Positions 24,474 through 34,579 of a stretch of 64,000 nucleotides of DNA are shown here, piece by piece. The stretch's first letter is position 1. Each line of letters starts with the position of its first letter. The position numbers were made by a program, and so were the translations under genes. Under the pieces are notes generated by a model. The model did no database searches. It saw nothing but the letters and a program-made list of their open reading frames with translations, and had not been told where the DNA came from. This DNA is from Cognaticolwellia beringensis (GTDB taxonomy: Bacteria; Pseudomonadota; Gammaproteobacteria; Enterobacterales; Alteromonadaceae). The DNA is taken from the NCBI RefSeq assembly GCF_002076895.1, contig NZ_CP020465.1, positions 3,162,001 through 3,226,000 on the forward strand. The letters run 5' to 3'.

Positions 24474-25661
24474 TTAGCGTTTATTTTTGGCGAGAAATAG
24501 CTCATGAGCTTGTGCCCAAAACTGGCTTGATATTTTATTGATAACGTTCGACTCTGCGTTAATCAAAACGGCAAAACCCAAATCGAGTGTGGGCGAATAA
24601 CCTATGTCAGCACGATAGCCTGCAACCCAACCAGAATGGTAAATAATAGGATGTCCATCGAATTGATAAATGCGCCAGCCATAGCCGTAATGTGCATCGG
24701 TTAAGTGTTCTCGCCAATAACGGCGGCGTAAATCTTTTTTGGTTTTAATACGTGGTATGGTTAGTTCGGTTAGCAATGCAGGAGAAAGTATCTCAGGGTT
24801 ATGACCTAAATTAGCAATTAACCATTTTGATAAGTCATCGATGCTAGCGTTTACGCCTGCTGCTGGCGCAACCTTATAATAGTCAGGCTCTACTTTTACT
24901 GTACGCCAAATATAGCGCCTAATGTCTACTCCTGCGCTATTCTTCCTGCCGGTTTTTATTCTATTTCTTAAAATATGAGGCTTTGCAGTATTTTTTTGTT
25001 CCAAAAACACATCAATCCCTACAGAAGCATTGTTCATTTTCAATGGAGAGAAAATTCGCTCTTGTAACAAGCTAGCGTAGCTTTTAGCCGTAACAGCTTC
25101 GATAGCCGGTTGTAAAAAACCGTAGGCAATATTTTGATAACCGTAACATTTCGCCGGCTGGCAAATGGGTGTTACGCGATCAAAGCGGCCAATTATTTTC
25201 TCCATACTCCAATTTTCATGCAGTAAATTGTCGTAGGCATTAGGCATTAAACCACTTGAATGGCTGAGTAGATGCTTTATTTTTATTTTTTCTGCAGCGC
25301 CTTTTGTTGCCAAAGCAAAGTGAGGTACATATTTAGTAATTGGATCTGATAATTTAAGTTGTTGCTCTTGCGCCAACATAGTCGTAATTGTTGAAGCAAA
25401 GGGTTTAGAGACCGAAGCTAGTCGGAACACCGTGTTATTATCGACTTTTTGGCTTTTAGCCTTATCGATATAGCCAAAACTTTCCATGGCAATAACTTGA
25501 TTGTTTTTAACAATGGCGTAAGCCGCACCAGGAATACTGTATTTTTTTATTTCACTGGCAACATTCGCCGATAATTTTTTATTGAGGTTAGCTAAATCAG
25601 TGGCATTAGCCATTAGTGTTAAATATAAGGTAAAGAAAAGTAAGACAAAACGAAAAAGCAT
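24474..25661 (-). CDS. Periplasmic serine hydrolase, beta-lactamase (class C-like) family
   Basis: The 395-residue protein has a signal peptide (about 1-20) and the penicillin-binding-protein/beta-lactamase fold of PF00144. Numbering from the ATG at 25661, SxxK is S83-V-S-K86, the second motif is Y175-Q-N177, and the third is HSG (IIYHSGW, about 340). Such enzymes include esterases and D-aminopeptidases as well as class C beta-lactamases, so antibiotic resistance should not be assumed. The frame opens at a TTG at 25673, but the ATG at 25661 gives the natural signal peptide. The gene stands alone, convergent with the decayed transporter. Confidence 0.82.
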   Translation of the reverse strand: MLFRFVLLFFTLYLTLMANATDLANLNKKLSANVASEIKKYSIPGAAYAIVKNNQVIAMESFGYIDKAKSQKVDNNTVFRLASVSKPFASTITTMLAQEQQLKLSDPITKYVPHFALATKGAAEKIKIKHLLSHSSGLMPNAYDNLLHENWSMEKIIGRFDRVTPICQPAKCYGYQNIAYGFLQPAIEAVTAKSYASLLQERIFSPLKMNNASVGIDVFLEQKNTAKPHILRNRIKTGRKNSAGVDIRRYIWRTVKVEPDYYKVAPAAGVNASIDDLSKWLIANLGHNPEILSPALLTELTIPRIKTKKDLRRRYWREHLTDAHYGYGWRIYQFDGHPIIYHSGWVAGYRADIGYSPTLDLGFAVLINAESNVINKISSQFWAQAHELFLAKNKR

Positions 25662-25780
25662 GTAGATAACCAATTTGAAAAAACGCTTAATTCTAACGAG
25701 TTAATTTGTAAATAAAAAGTAAAATTAACTCGTGGTCGATTCTAACGGGCCAAGATTTATAATATTAAAGGTATCTATGA

Positions 25781-26596
25781 TTACTTATAACTTTTAGCAC
25801 TGAACCAAAAATTCATTAAATCAGCGGTGAGTTTGTTTTCAATTTCCATTGCGCGTTCTGTCGGACAAAAAATCGTAAAGATAATTTGTGTATCACCAAT
25901 ATCTGACGTTGCAACTTCAATATGTGGCTCAGGTCCTGCAATATTTATATCTAATCGATTTTCAATAACTTGGTTATATCTAACAGCAACATCATTAAAA
26001 TCAGCACAATAGCTGTTGGCTTTTACTTTTAGTGCATCAATAAATTCGAACGGATTAACGCTGCCATCTCGTGTAATAGTAAAATGATGCACAGCATAAC
26101 GTTTTAGGAAGTTTAAGTTCTTAATTGCCGTTGTCACTAATTGATTATTAGGCATGTAAAGTGTCTTACCCGTAAACTGATAATTGCTGATATTAACTTC
26201 TAAAATAGTTAAATTTATCCAGTCAATAGAGTTCACTTCACCACAGTAATTGCCTACTTGTATCCAATCGCCAATACGAAATGGCCGATTGGAAACGACA
26301 TAAATAAAACCGATAAAACACTGAATAAACTCCCGTGTGACTAACACGATAGCGACAACAAATGCAGCAATTGAAAAAGCAAACTTTTGGATTTCGACCG
26401 ACCAAATATTAAACATGATCAGTATAAGTGAAAAATTAAATATGTTATTCAGTAAGTTAACAGTAAAACGTTTGTCGATTTTTTTCTTTTTCGCACGGCG
26501 TTTAATAAAACGGGTAACAACTAATTTGACGGTAATAATAACGACAGCTAATACTACTGTAACTAGGGATTTATTTTCTAAAAGAGACTGGATCAT
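25781..26596 (-). CDS. MscS-family mechanosensitive ion channel
   Basis: MscS channels open under membrane tension and release solutes on hypo-osmotic shock. The 271-residue protein has three N-terminal membrane helices (about residues 10-28, 45-63 and 68-90). The conserved pore/beta-domain junction follows (GFIYVVSNRPFRIGDWIQVG), then LYMPNNQLVT and an alpha/beta C-terminal domain. The length is close to that of E. coli MscS (286). The charged RRAKKKK stretch after helix 1 is cytoplasmic. It is a single gene, divergent from the SIMPL-domain gene. Confidence 0.87.
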   Translation of the reverse strand: MIQSLLENKSLVTVVLAVVIITVKLVVTRFIKRRAKKKKIDKRFTVNLLNNIFNFSLILIMFNIWSVEIQKFAFSIAAFVVAIVLVTREFIQCFIGFIYVVSNRPFRIGDWIQVGNYCGEVNSIDWINLTILEVNISNYQFTGKTLYMPNNQLVTTAIKNLNFLKRYAVHHFTITRDGSVNPFEFIDALKVKANSYCADFNDVAVRYNQVIENRLDINIAGPEPHIEVATSDIGDTQIIFTIFCPTERAMEIENKLTADLMNFWFSAKSYK

Positions 26597-26860
26597 GTTG
26601 TGCCCGATAAGTTACTACAATAACGACGTATATTGGCGCTAAAAATGTGCACGGTAATTGATTTCACGATACAAATCGAGGGAAATATTACTTTAATTTC
26701 TAATAATTGAATTAGCATCATAAAATTAACATTCCACTCGTTCAGCTATGATTCAGCTAGCCTGTATTAAAGTAGCGTATCGTTACAATTGATGACTAAT
26801 AATGTAGACGCTTATTCGTTAAACTTTTGTTATACCAAAGGACTTTCAATAGGATATTTT

Positions 26861-27577
26861 ATGAAATTATTTACTTATGTTGTGCTGCTTACGTTTTCTA
26901 CCTTCTCTGTTGCCAATAGCAGCTTGCCAAATAACCGTCATATTTCGGTGACCGGCGAAGCACAAATGCTTGCGGTGCCTGATATTGCGGTTATACATTT
27001 AAATGTTGAAAGTGAACAAAAAACCAGTTTAGATGCAAAAAAAGATGTTGATGAACGGGTTAATAACTTGCTTGACGGTTTGGCTGATTTTGGCGTTGAT
27101 GAAGACAACGTCTCGGCGTCGAATATTTCAACGGAAGTCCGCAGAACTTATAACCGCGGAGAGCAAGATACAATTGAAGGTTATATTGCACGCAGAACCT
27201 TAAAGGTAACGTTAAAAGATATCGAAAAACTCAATGCCTTTATGGACTTTGCCCTAAAGGTAAAAATTAATGCTATTCGTAATATCGAATTAAAGTCCTC
27301 GAACGAAAAGCAATTACAGCAAGAAGTAAATGCACTGGCGATTAATAATGCTAAAAGCAAAGGTAAGTCATTAGCAAATGCTTTTGATGCTGAGTTAGGG
27401 GCGATCTATAGTATTAATGCTAACTCAAATCAAAGTCACCATAGGTACGGTGCTAATAATGAAGGTTATAAAATGAGATCGAGTATGGCTGATAGCTCGG
27501 CGAAACCAGGCCGGTATTTACAAGAAAATATTGTTTATTCGGCGTCGGTTAGTGTGGTGTTTGATCTCGAGTTATAA
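26861..27577 (+). CDS. Periplasmic SIMPL (DUF541) domain protein
   Basis: The 238-residue exported protein has a signal peptide (MKLFTYVVLLTFSTFSVANS) followed by a SIMPL/DUF541 domain (RHISVTGEAQMLAVPDIAVIHLNV, seen as RHISVTGEAQML and PDIAVIHLNVE; later NISTEVRRTY). E. coli YggE is the best known relative and has been linked to oxidative stress tolerance; the biochemical role is unclear. The open frame begins upstream at 26789, but the ATG at 26861 has an AGGA ribosome site and gives a clean signal peptide. It is a single-gene unit. Confidence 0.82.
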   Translation: MKLFTYVVLLTFSTFSVANSSLPNNRHISVTGEAQMLAVPDIAVIHLNVESEQKTSLDAKKDVDERVNNLLDGLADFGVDEDNVSASNISTEVRRTYNRGEQDTIEGYIARRTLKVTLKDIEKLNAFMDFALKVKINAIRNIELKSSNEKQLQQEVNALAINNAKSKGKSLANAFDAELGAIYSINANSNQSHHRYGANNEGYKMRSSMADSSAKPGRYLQENIVYSASVSVVFDLEL

Positions 27578-27703
27578 GTTAATAACTCGCCAGCGTTAAT
27601 ATTTTCCCACTAGGCATGGTACTAAGGGACCAAATATTAACGCGATTAAATACGGTAACCTTGAGCATAAATTTATATTACGGATATATAATAAGGAATT
27701 CTT

Positions 27704-28486
27704 ATGCTTAACCAAAAAGTAGCCTTAATTACGGGCTCAACAAGCGGTATTGGCCTAGCAACGGCCCATGTACTTGCCGCGCAGGGAATAAGCCTTGTTT
27801 TACATGGCTTACTGCCTACCCATGAAGGCAAAAAATTAGCGAATGAATTTTCCGCTCAATACGGCATTAACGCTATGTTTGATAATGCAGATTTAATGAA
27901 TGTTGAAAGTATCGAGTGTTTAATACGTCATGCAATTAAGCAAATGGGCAGTGTTGATATTTTAATTAATAATGCTGGCATACAACATACCGAGTCGGCA
28001 GAAAATTTTCCACTTGAAAAATGGAATGCGATTATTGCTATTAACTTGTCGGCAGCGTTTCATGCTGTTCAATACGCTTTGCCCAACATGAAAAGTAACG
28101 GTTGGGGCCGAATTATTAATGTAGCTTCAGTACATGGGCTTGTTGGTTCAGTTAACAAGTCAGCGTATTGTGCCGCGAAACACGGTTTGGTTGGGTTAAC
28201 CAAAGTGTTAGCGTTGGAATGTGCTGAGCAGGGCATTACAGTAAATGCTATTTGCCCTGGCTGGGTTGATACACCACTGATTAATGATCAAATTTCTGCT
28301 ATTGCAAAAAAACAAGACATTACCTTTGAAGCGGCAAAATACCAATTGGTTACCGCTAAACAACCTTTGCCTGAAATGATGGCACCAGAGCAAATTGGTG
28401 AGTTTATTTTGTTTCTTTGTAGTGACAGTGCCAGAAGTATCACTGGCTCTGCTTTACCTATGGACGGGGCTTGGACGGCTCAGTAA
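27704..28486 (+). CDS. bdhA: 3-hydroxybutyrate dehydrogenase (SDR family)
   Basis: The enzyme interconverts 3-hydroxybutyrate and acetoacetate with NAD. The 260-residue SDR protein has TGxxxGIG (residues 10-17), NNAG (89-92) and the catalytic S142, Y155 and K159. The C-terminal ICPGWVDTPLINDQI and SITGSALPMDGAWTAQ match bacterial BdhA more than generic SDRs. AAGGA precedes the ATG. With the PHB-depolymerase-type esterase (39264-40184) and the acetate-responsive CrbS/CrbR pair it suggests hydroxybutyrate use. The neighbouring esterase/MFS pair on the other strand could import or process a related ester, but that is only inference. Confidence 0.87.
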   Translation: MLNQKVALITGSTSGIGLATAHVLAAQGISLVLHGLLPTHEGKKLANEFSAQYGINAMFDNADLMNVESIECLIRHAIKQMGSVDILINNAGIQHTESAENFPLEKWNAIIAINLSAAFHAVQYALPNMKSNGWGRIINVASVHGLVGSVNKSAYCAAKHGLVGLTKVLALECAEQGITVNAICPGWVDTPLINDQISAIAKKQDITFEAAKYQLVTAKQPLPEMMAPEQIGEFILFLCSDSARSITGSALPMDGAWTAQ

Positions 28487-28519
28487 CAATTCTTCAAGCA
28501 TCAGACATTTTCTTGTTCT

Positions 28520-28555
28520 AAAAAAAAGGGCTACCTCGATTTACTGAGGAGCCCT
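28520..28555 (-). terminator. Rho-independent terminator for the esterase/MFS operon
   Basis: Stem AGGGCT-(A)-CCTC / GAGG-AGCCCT with an 8-base loop; read on the minus strand it is followed by eight Us. It lies about 70 bases past the stop of the esterase gene and also separates it from convergent bdhA. Confidence 0.85.
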
Positions 28556-28623
28556 ATAGGAAGCTAAGAAATAATTACTGAGCACTGCTAGCAGCGATAA
28601 CTGGTCGAGTAGATATATATACT

Positions 28624-29589
28624 CTATTCGGCGTTAATAAATTTTTGAATGTGTAAATAAGTTTGATGGTATTGCTCAGGTACTAATTTTGACAGCAACA
28701 TATAGGCGTGTATCAGTTCATCAAATTGATAATGTTCAACACTTACTCCCGCTTGCTTCGCTTTTTGGGCGTATAAAGCGCCTTCATCTCGCAAAGGATC
28801 ACAACCCGCCGTTATCACTAAGGTTTTAGGCATTCTGCTATCAAACTCACCTAATAAAGGTGACGCTGCTGTTATTAATGCCGATGTTGCTTTGCTTGTG
28901 TTTAGCTCTATATTTTCGAGATTGAAATACTGTTGGAAGTACCAACGTATTTTATCTGCTTCTAGCAAGAAACCTTGGCCATTGTCGACAATTGACGGGC
29001 AACTCATGGTGTAATCGACACTCGGATATATCAATATTTGTTTATCAATTTTGATAGCAGCGTTATCGATGTTGTTAATCACTAAACTGGTACAAATTGC
29101 GCCACCAGCACTATCGCCGGCGATATAAAGTTGCTCGCTAAAGCGGTAACCTTTGAGTAAATCTTGATAATTTTCTAATAAATATTGGCAGTCGTCTAAC
29201 CCCGCAGGATAGGGGTGTTCTGGTGCTAATCGGTAATCAATGCAAATAACAATCGCGTTGGTGGCTATTGCCAGTTCTCGGCTAATGGGATCATATAAAT
29301 TAACGCTACCACACATGTGACCACCACCATGAAAATGCAGCAAAACCGGTAAAGATTTTTCTGGATTTGGATGATAAATACGCGTCGCAATTTTATGTTC
29401 TGAAACCGTGATGAAGGTGTCTTTTATCTGCGCCACCTCAGGTCCTGGTATCATATAAGCAGATAAATTCTCTAGGTTCTGCCGAATAACGTTTGGGTCA
29501 AAAGCTGCACCACTCAATTTAGCTTGCTCAAGGCCAGCATTAACTTGCTTGAGTAAGGGAATTAAATCATCTGAGACGTTTCCTCGCAT
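28624..29589 (-). CDS. Alpha/beta hydrolase of the hormone-sensitive-lipase family (family IV esterase)
   Basis: The 321-residue cytoplasmic esterase has the family oxyanion motif HGGG (residues 87-90) and the nucleophile elbow GDSAGG (catalytic S160). The acid and histidine are likely in TAGCDPLRDEG and LIHAYMLL near the C-terminus. Such enzymes cleave short acyl esters. Its ATG follows the stop of the upstream MFS transporter gene by one base, so the two are co-transcribed, suggesting that the transporter brings in the ester or exports a product. A terminator follows. Confidence 0.85.
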   Translation of the reverse strand: MRGNVSDDLIPLLKQVNAGLEQAKLSGAAFDPNVIRQNLENLSAYMIPGPEVAQIKDTFITVSEHKIATRIYHPNPEKSLPVLLHFHGGGHMCGSVNLYDPISRELAIATNAIVICIDYRLAPEHPYPAGLDDCQYLLENYQDLLKGYRFSEQLYIAGDSAGGAICTSLVINNIDNAAIKIDKQILIYPSVDYTMSCPSIVDNGQGFLLEADKIRWYFQQYFNLENIELNTSKATSALITAASPLLGEFDSRMPKTLVITAGCDPLRDEGALYAQKAKQAGVSVEHYQFDELIHAYMLLSKLVPEQYHQTYLHIQKFINAE

Positions 29590-29590
29590 A

Positions 29591-30772
29591 CTAACTCCCT
29601 TCTTTTTCTTTATTTTGTAGACCGGATTCCGGTAAAAAATAACTACCGATAAATAAGGTTGAACTCAGTGCCGTGATCAGAATAAACGACATGGTGTAAT
29701 CACCCTGGTTCATATCAACCAAACTGCCGAATAGCCATAAAATCAGTGTCGATATTATGTAGCTGATTGAGTAAAACATACTAAATACTATGGTGATTCG
29801 TGCGGACGTCATTTTTGGTAATTCGTGTGGAATAGAAACAAGCGCGGTTACTGGCAAGAAAATAAAAAAACCTAACACCATAGCCGCAAACGTTTGTAAC
29901 CAATACAGATCGCTAAACGAAAATACAGCCGTACTGATAATAACCACAAAGCCAGACCAACGAATAACGGGTAAACGTAACGGTATTTTCTTAGCATAAA
30001 TGATACCGAATATAGTGCCGATAATACCGAAGCCTATTACCCATTTGCTTTGCACAATGCCCGCTTTGGGGTAAAAGGTGAACAAACATATGTAAAACGC
30101 TAAAATGCCGGAATAGGCTAAACCGTAAATCCAGTTAAAACGGTCTTTTAAGCCCTCTCGGTAACTATAAATTTCCGGTAAGTCATTGATGTCTTGTGTT
30201 GATGTATCAGGCTCTTCAAATTTAACTAAAAGCCAAAGCAGGGCAACAATTAAGCTGATAACAGAGAAAAGTGTTAAGCTGTTTTGCCATCCTCCCGTTA
30301 GATCATTAATACTGCCCATTTGCCATAATATAACCGCGGTACCAATATTAAAGGCTACTGCGTTAATACCATTAATAGTAGAACGCTCTTCGGCTTTAAA
30401 AAATTGTAAAACGATGGGATTAAAATATACCACCATAAAAGCGCCACCAAGGCCCATCAAAAATCGGCTTAGTAGCAATAATTCATAATTTGGTGCATAG
30501 GGTGTGAGTAGGCCTATAGTGATGAGCAAACTGGAAACAAAAAATGCATATTTAATACCGAGTTTTATTGCTATCCATGCAGCAATGAAAGTGCCAACAA
30601 TTTTAGCTAAGGTAACCGCACCACTAATAAAGCTAGCTGAGGCTAAGCTATGCACGTCAAGAGAAAGCATAATGCTTTGCATGCTAGCTGTGCCACCGAC
30701 CCAAGCCATGGCGAATAATACATAACTAAAGAAAACAATAGTTTCGACTAAATATTTGTTAGTGATTTTCAT
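29591..30772 (-). CDS. MFS transporter
   Basis: The 393-residue protein has about twelve membrane helices and the MFS signature between helices 2 and 3 in a relaxed form (AAWIAIKLGIKYAFF), plus LLSRFLMGLGGAFMVVY in helix 4. It belongs with the cyanate/nitrate-type and generic organic-anion MFS proteins; the substrate cannot be read. It is the first gene of a two-gene operon with the esterase. Its promoter lies in the 160-bp region shared with the divergent crbS gene. Confidence 0.8.
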   Translation of the reverse strand: MKITNKYLVETIVFFSYVLFAMAWVGGTASMQSIMLSLDVHSLASASFISGAVTLAKIVGTFIAAWIAIKLGIKYAFFVSSLLITIGLLTPYAPNYELLLLSRFLMGLGGAFMVVYFNPIVLQFFKAEERSTINGINAVAFNIGTAVILWQMGSINDLTGGWQNSLTLFSVISLIVALLWLLVKFEEPDTSTQDINDLPEIYSYREGLKDRFNWIYGLAYSGILAFYICLFTFYPKAGIVQSKWVIGFGIIGTIFGIIYAKKIPLRLPVIRWSGFVVIISTAVFSFSDLYWLQTFAAMVLGFFIFLPVTALVSIPHELPKMTSARITIVFSMFYSISYIISTLILWLFGSLVDMNQGDYTMSFILITALSSTLFIGSYFLPESGLQNKEKEGS

Positions 30773-30831
30773 CTATGATAACTTTCAAACTGATAATGAA
30801 TGGTTAGATTACCCTAGGAAGTTAGGGAAAT

Positions 30832-30856
30832 AAGTACTACCTTAGTGCACTATAAT
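30832..30856 (+). promoter_or_regulatory. Candidate activator site and -10 box upstream of crbS
   Basis: AAGTACTACCTTAG (30832-30845) overlaps the palindrome TAGTGCACTA (30843-30852), which runs into TATAAT (30851-30856). No -35 box is seen, as expected of an activator-dependent promoter. AAGTACTACCCTA also lies at 40404-40416, upstream of a small membrane-protein gene. Which regulator binds is not known; CrbR is a guess. Confidence 0.35.
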
Positions 30857-30932
30857 CGACTGGCCTGCATGATATGCTATTTGAAATCCCTCTATATGCT
30901 GTGCATAGCATCTTTAAAACAAAGGAATAAAT

Positions 30933-33900
30933 TTGTTAGCTTGGCTATCTATTGATACTTGGTTGATCACGGTTCTCTCTATTGGCTATCTTTGCCTACT
31001 GTTTTTAGTTGCTTACAAAGGGCAAAACCAGTCGTCTGAGCAATGGCGCTGTAAGCCATGGGTTTATAGTTTATCTTTAGCCGTTAGCTGCACTTCATGG
31101 GCTTTTTATGGCACGGTTGGTCAAGCGGCTACAACAGGTGCTTGGCTAGCGCCCCTTTATATCGGTACCATCATGTGTTTGGTATTTGCTTGGCCGATGT
31201 TGATGAAAATGCTAAATATTATCAAGCGCCAAAACCTTACTTCAATTGCTGATTTTATTGCTTTTCGTTATGACCGCTCGCCTAAAATTGCGATAACCGT
31301 TGCGCTGATCGCCTTGGTGGGTACTGTGCCCTATATTGCCTTGCAATTACGCGCTATTAGTACCAGTTTTGATTTACTCACAGGCACTTTTCAATCAGGC
31401 ATTAGTACGGCATTTGTGGTGACCATTGTCTTAATTGTCTTTAGTATTTTTTTTGGTACTCGACAAATTGCTGCCAGTAAGCAGAACCAAGGCTTAGTAT
31501 TAGCGATTGCTTTTAGTTCTGTGGTTAAATTGTTGGCGCTAACGGCCGTGGGAATTTTTGCAACGTTTTTTGTTTTTGATGGTTTTGCCGATCTCGCTGC
31601 CCAGCAACAAAGTAAACAATTATTTACTGAGACAAACTCTGTTTATTTAAGTGTTGCCCATGCACTTTTGGGCGCCATTACTATTTTCGTTTTGCCGCAG
31701 CAATTTCATATGATGATGATTGAAAACCATCACCCACAAGAGTTAAAAACTGCTCGCTGGCTATTTCCATTGTATTTCATTTTAATTAATATTTTTGTTT
31801 TACCCATTGCCATTGCAGGCTTGATCACTTTTCCTGGCGGCAGTGTAGACGCAGACACCTATGTATTAACGCTGCCATTGTTCTTTCAACAAGCTTGGTT
31901 AGGTGTAGTGGTATATATTGGCGGCTTAGCGGCAGCAACGAGTATGGTTATTGTATCTGCTATTGTCTTGAGTACAATGATTTCAACCGAAGTGATAACG
32001 CCCTTAACGTTGAAATTTAAATATTTTAGCAAGGAAGGCGCACCGCAATTTTCAGGCTTACTATTAAAACAACGCCGCCTTACCATTATCGCAATATTGT
32101 TATTCGCTTTTGCTTTTGAACGCAGCATAAATCAGCAAAGCCATTTAGCCAGTATTGGCTTGCTCTCATTCGTTTTATTATCGCAATTTGCACCGGCAAT
32201 TATCGGCGCATTATATTGGCGAAAAGCCAATGGAAAAGGCGCTTTAACTGGATTGATTATCGGTAGCGTTATGTGGTTCTTTACCTTACTGTTACCGATT
32301 ATTACGCCTAATTTAGCTTGGGTAGAAAATGGCGTTTTTGGACTTGCTTGGCTAAAGCCTACCGCTTTATTTGGTCTAGACTTTTTAGATTTAACCAGCC
32401 ATGGCGTATTCTATAGCTTAATGAGTAATATCATTTGTTTTGTCGTTGTTTCATTACTGACCCATCGCAGTGTGGGTGAAAAACTCCAAGCCGATATTTT
32501 TATCTCTAAAAGTCAGCGAAAATTCGAACGTAATTTAAGCACTGAGGATCTTTACAGCTTATTAATGCGCTTTATCGATAAAAGCTCTGCAGATGCTTTT
32601 TTGCAAATTGCAAAGTCGAATCAAGCGAATCAAAACAACTTAAATGTTGAGCCAGTAAATCTGATTGAATATACCCGTTTACAACTTTCTGGCGTTTTAG
32701 GTTCGGCTTCAACGCGTATGGTAATGAAAGCGGCTTCAACCTCTGAAAGAATGCCACTTGAAGATGTTGTCAGTATTGTGGATGAAGCGAATGAAATGTT
32801 TCGCTTTAACCGAGAGTTATTACAATCAGGCGTTGAAAATATAGAGCAAGGTATTAGTGTTGTTGATGCCGACATGAGATTAGTGGCATGGAATCAGCGT
32901 TATATTCAATTATTGGATTACCCTGAAGGTTTTGTGCAAGCCGGTTTGCCCATTGAAACCTTATTAAATTTTAATATCTCAAGAGGTATTATTGCCGGTG
33001 GCGCCAATAATGATCAGATGATCGCTAAACGTATCGCTCATATGAAAAATGGTGACAGCCATCACTTTGAACGAAAAATGCCTAATGGCATGGTACTCGA
33101 AATTCGTGGTCAGTCGATGCCAGCAGGCGGATTTGTTAGTACTTTTTCAGATATAACGGCTCACATTGAAGCCGAAAAGGCTTTACAAAAAGCCAACGAA
33201 AACCTTGAAAAACGTGTTGAAAGTCGTACCCAAGAATTACAAAAAGCTAAAGCCGAAGCCGAAGCCGCCTATAGCAGTAAAAGCAGATTTTTAGCAGCAG
33301 CAAGTCACGATTTGATGCAGCCATTTAATGCCTTATCTTTATTTACTTCTATGTTAAAAAATAAAGTACAAGGTGAAGAGCTAACGGCACTTGCCGAACA
33401 CATTGACGATTCATTAAATGTAGTAGAAGCCTTATTGTCTGATTTAGTCGAAATTTCTCGCCTAGATAGTAGTTCTGAGAAAATTGATAAAAGCCACTTT
33501 GCCCTCGATGATTTACTCAGCCCATTAAACAATGAATTTACGGCATTAGCCACGCAAGCAGGCATACACTTTTCTTATCAACTCAGTCAGTGTGTAGTGC
33601 ATTCTGATAAACGCATGTTAAGACGAGTAATACAAAACTTTTTGTCGAATGCGGTACATTATTGTAACGATAAACAAGGTGAAAAATCGACGATTGCCAA
33701 TCGTATTGTGTTAGGTATAAGAAGAACCCAAGCGATGATTCGCGTTGAAGTTTGGGATAACGGTCCAGGTATTGCTTTAGCACAACAAAAAGCAATTTTC
33801 CGTGAATTTGAACGTTTAGAACAGAATCGAGAAATACCTGGGCTTGGTCTAGGTTTGGCTATTTCAGAGCGTATTGCGAATTTACTGGGCTTAAAAATTT

Positions 33901-34427
33901 CGGTGAAATCTCAACTCGGCAAAGGTACTTGCTTTAGCATCGAAATACCGCGTGTCAGAGAGAGTGAAGCCGCAACTGTAAATGCGAATACAAGCAAAAA
34001 GTTTAATAAAACCTTAGAGGCTAAAACACAAGCATCGCCAGAAAAACCCTTTAGTAACATCGTCGTGCTATTAATTGATAATGATGAATTAATGTTAACG
34101 GCCTTGACCTCACAACTTATCGATTGGGGTTGTAAGGTGTTGACCGCACATGATCAAGCATCATGTCAGCAGACGCTTGCTAATGGCGAAATTAAACCTC
34201 ATATTGTCATTGCTGATTATCATCTTGATTACGGTAATAATGGCGTTGAATTAGTGCGAACATTGTTGGAAACACAGCAATGGAAATTACCTACAATCAT
34301 TTGTTCTGCTGACCCTTCAGAAAATGTTAGACAGCATACTAGTGATGCTGAATTTCTTTTTTTACGTAAGCCGGTTAAGTCATTAGCGCTGAAGCGCATG
34401 ATGCGTCAACTGCTAGTAATTAATTAA
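30933..34427 (+). CDS. crbS: CrbS-like hybrid histidine kinase with sodium:solute symporter domain
   Basis: The 1164-residue membrane kinase has an N-terminal SSS-type transporter domain of about 13 helices (residues 10-510), a PAS domain (about 625-745), a coiled coil, and HisKA with H792 (AAASHDLMQPFNA). HATPase_c (VWDNGPGI, then GLGLGLAISERIA) and a C-terminal receiver (about 1045-1164, phospho-acceptor D1095) follow. This is the CbrA/CrbS layout; CrbS/CrbR controls acetyl-CoA synthetase and acetate use in Vibrio and Pseudomonas. The cognate CrbR-like gene is close by (35961-36629). The start is a TTG with AAAGGA six bases upstream. Confidence 0.88.
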   Translation: MLAWLSIDTWLITVLSIGYLCLLFLVAYKGQNQSSEQWRCKPWVYSLSLAVSCTSWAFYGTVGQAATTGAWLAPLYIGTIMCLVFAWPMLMKMLNIIKRQNLTSIADFIAFRYDRSPKIAITVALIALVGTVPYIALQLRAISTSFDLLTGTFQSGISTAFVVTIVLIVFSIFFGTRQIAASKQNQGLVLAIAFSSVVKLLALTAVGIFATFFVFDGFADLAAQQQSKQLFTETNSVYLSVAHALLGAITIFVLPQQFHMMMIENHHPQELKTARWLFPLYFILINIFVLPIAIAGLITFPGGSVDADTYVLTLPLFFQQAWLGVVVYIGGLAAATSMVIVSAIVLSTMISTEVITPLTLKFKYFSKEGAPQFSGLLLKQRRLTIIAILLFAFAFERSINQQSHLASIGLLSFVLLSQFAPAIIGALYWRKANGKGALTGLIIGSVMWFFTLLLPIITPNLAWVENGVFGLAWLKPTALFGLDFLDLTSHGVFYSLMSNIICFVVVSLLTHRSVGEKLQADIFISKSQRKFERNLSTEDLYSLLMRFIDKSSADAFLQIAKSNQANQNNLNVEPVNLIEYTRLQLSGVLGSASTRMVMKAASTSERMPLEDVVSIVDEANEMFRFNRELLQSGVENIEQGISVVDADMRLVAWNQRYIQLLDYPEGFVQAGLPIETLLNFNISRGIIAGGANNDQMIAKRIAHMKNGDSHHFERKMPNGMVLEIRGQSMPAGGFVSTFSDITAHIEAEKALQKANENLEKRVESRTQELQKAKAEAEAAYSSKSRFLAAASHDLMQPFNALSLFTSMLKNKVQGEELTALAEHIDDSLNVVEALLSDLVEISRLDSSSEKIDKSHFALDDLLSPLNNEFTALATQAGIHFSYQLSQCVVHSDKRMLRRVIQNFLSNAVHYCNDKQGEKSTIANRIVLGIRRTQAMIRVEVWDNGPGIALAQQKAIFREFERLEQNREIPGLGLGLAISERIANLLGLKISVKSQLGKGTCFSIEIPRVRESEAATVNANTSKKFNKTLEAKTQASPEKPFSNIVVLLIDNDELMLTALTSQLIDWGCKVLTAHDQASCQQTLANGEIKPHIVIADYHLDYGNNGVELVRTLLETQQWKLPTIICSADPSENVRQHTSDAEFLFLRKPVKSLALKRMMRQLLVIN

Positions 34428-34579
34428 AAACTTTACTGATCGTTTTACTGTTAGTATTCGTAAGTACTATTAGCGTATTATTGCTAAATAATACTTTTGA
34501 GTAATTATAACTAGTGCTTAAACTACTTATGATGCATTAGCTCCAAATAAAGGAAAATATTATCGGTATCTCCCATATC

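Noticed and set aside
24474..25661. A true class C beta-lactamase (antibiotic resistance gene)
   Set aside because: The motifs are shared with esterases and peptidases of PF00144; no ampR neighbour or close AmpC-like features were recognised.
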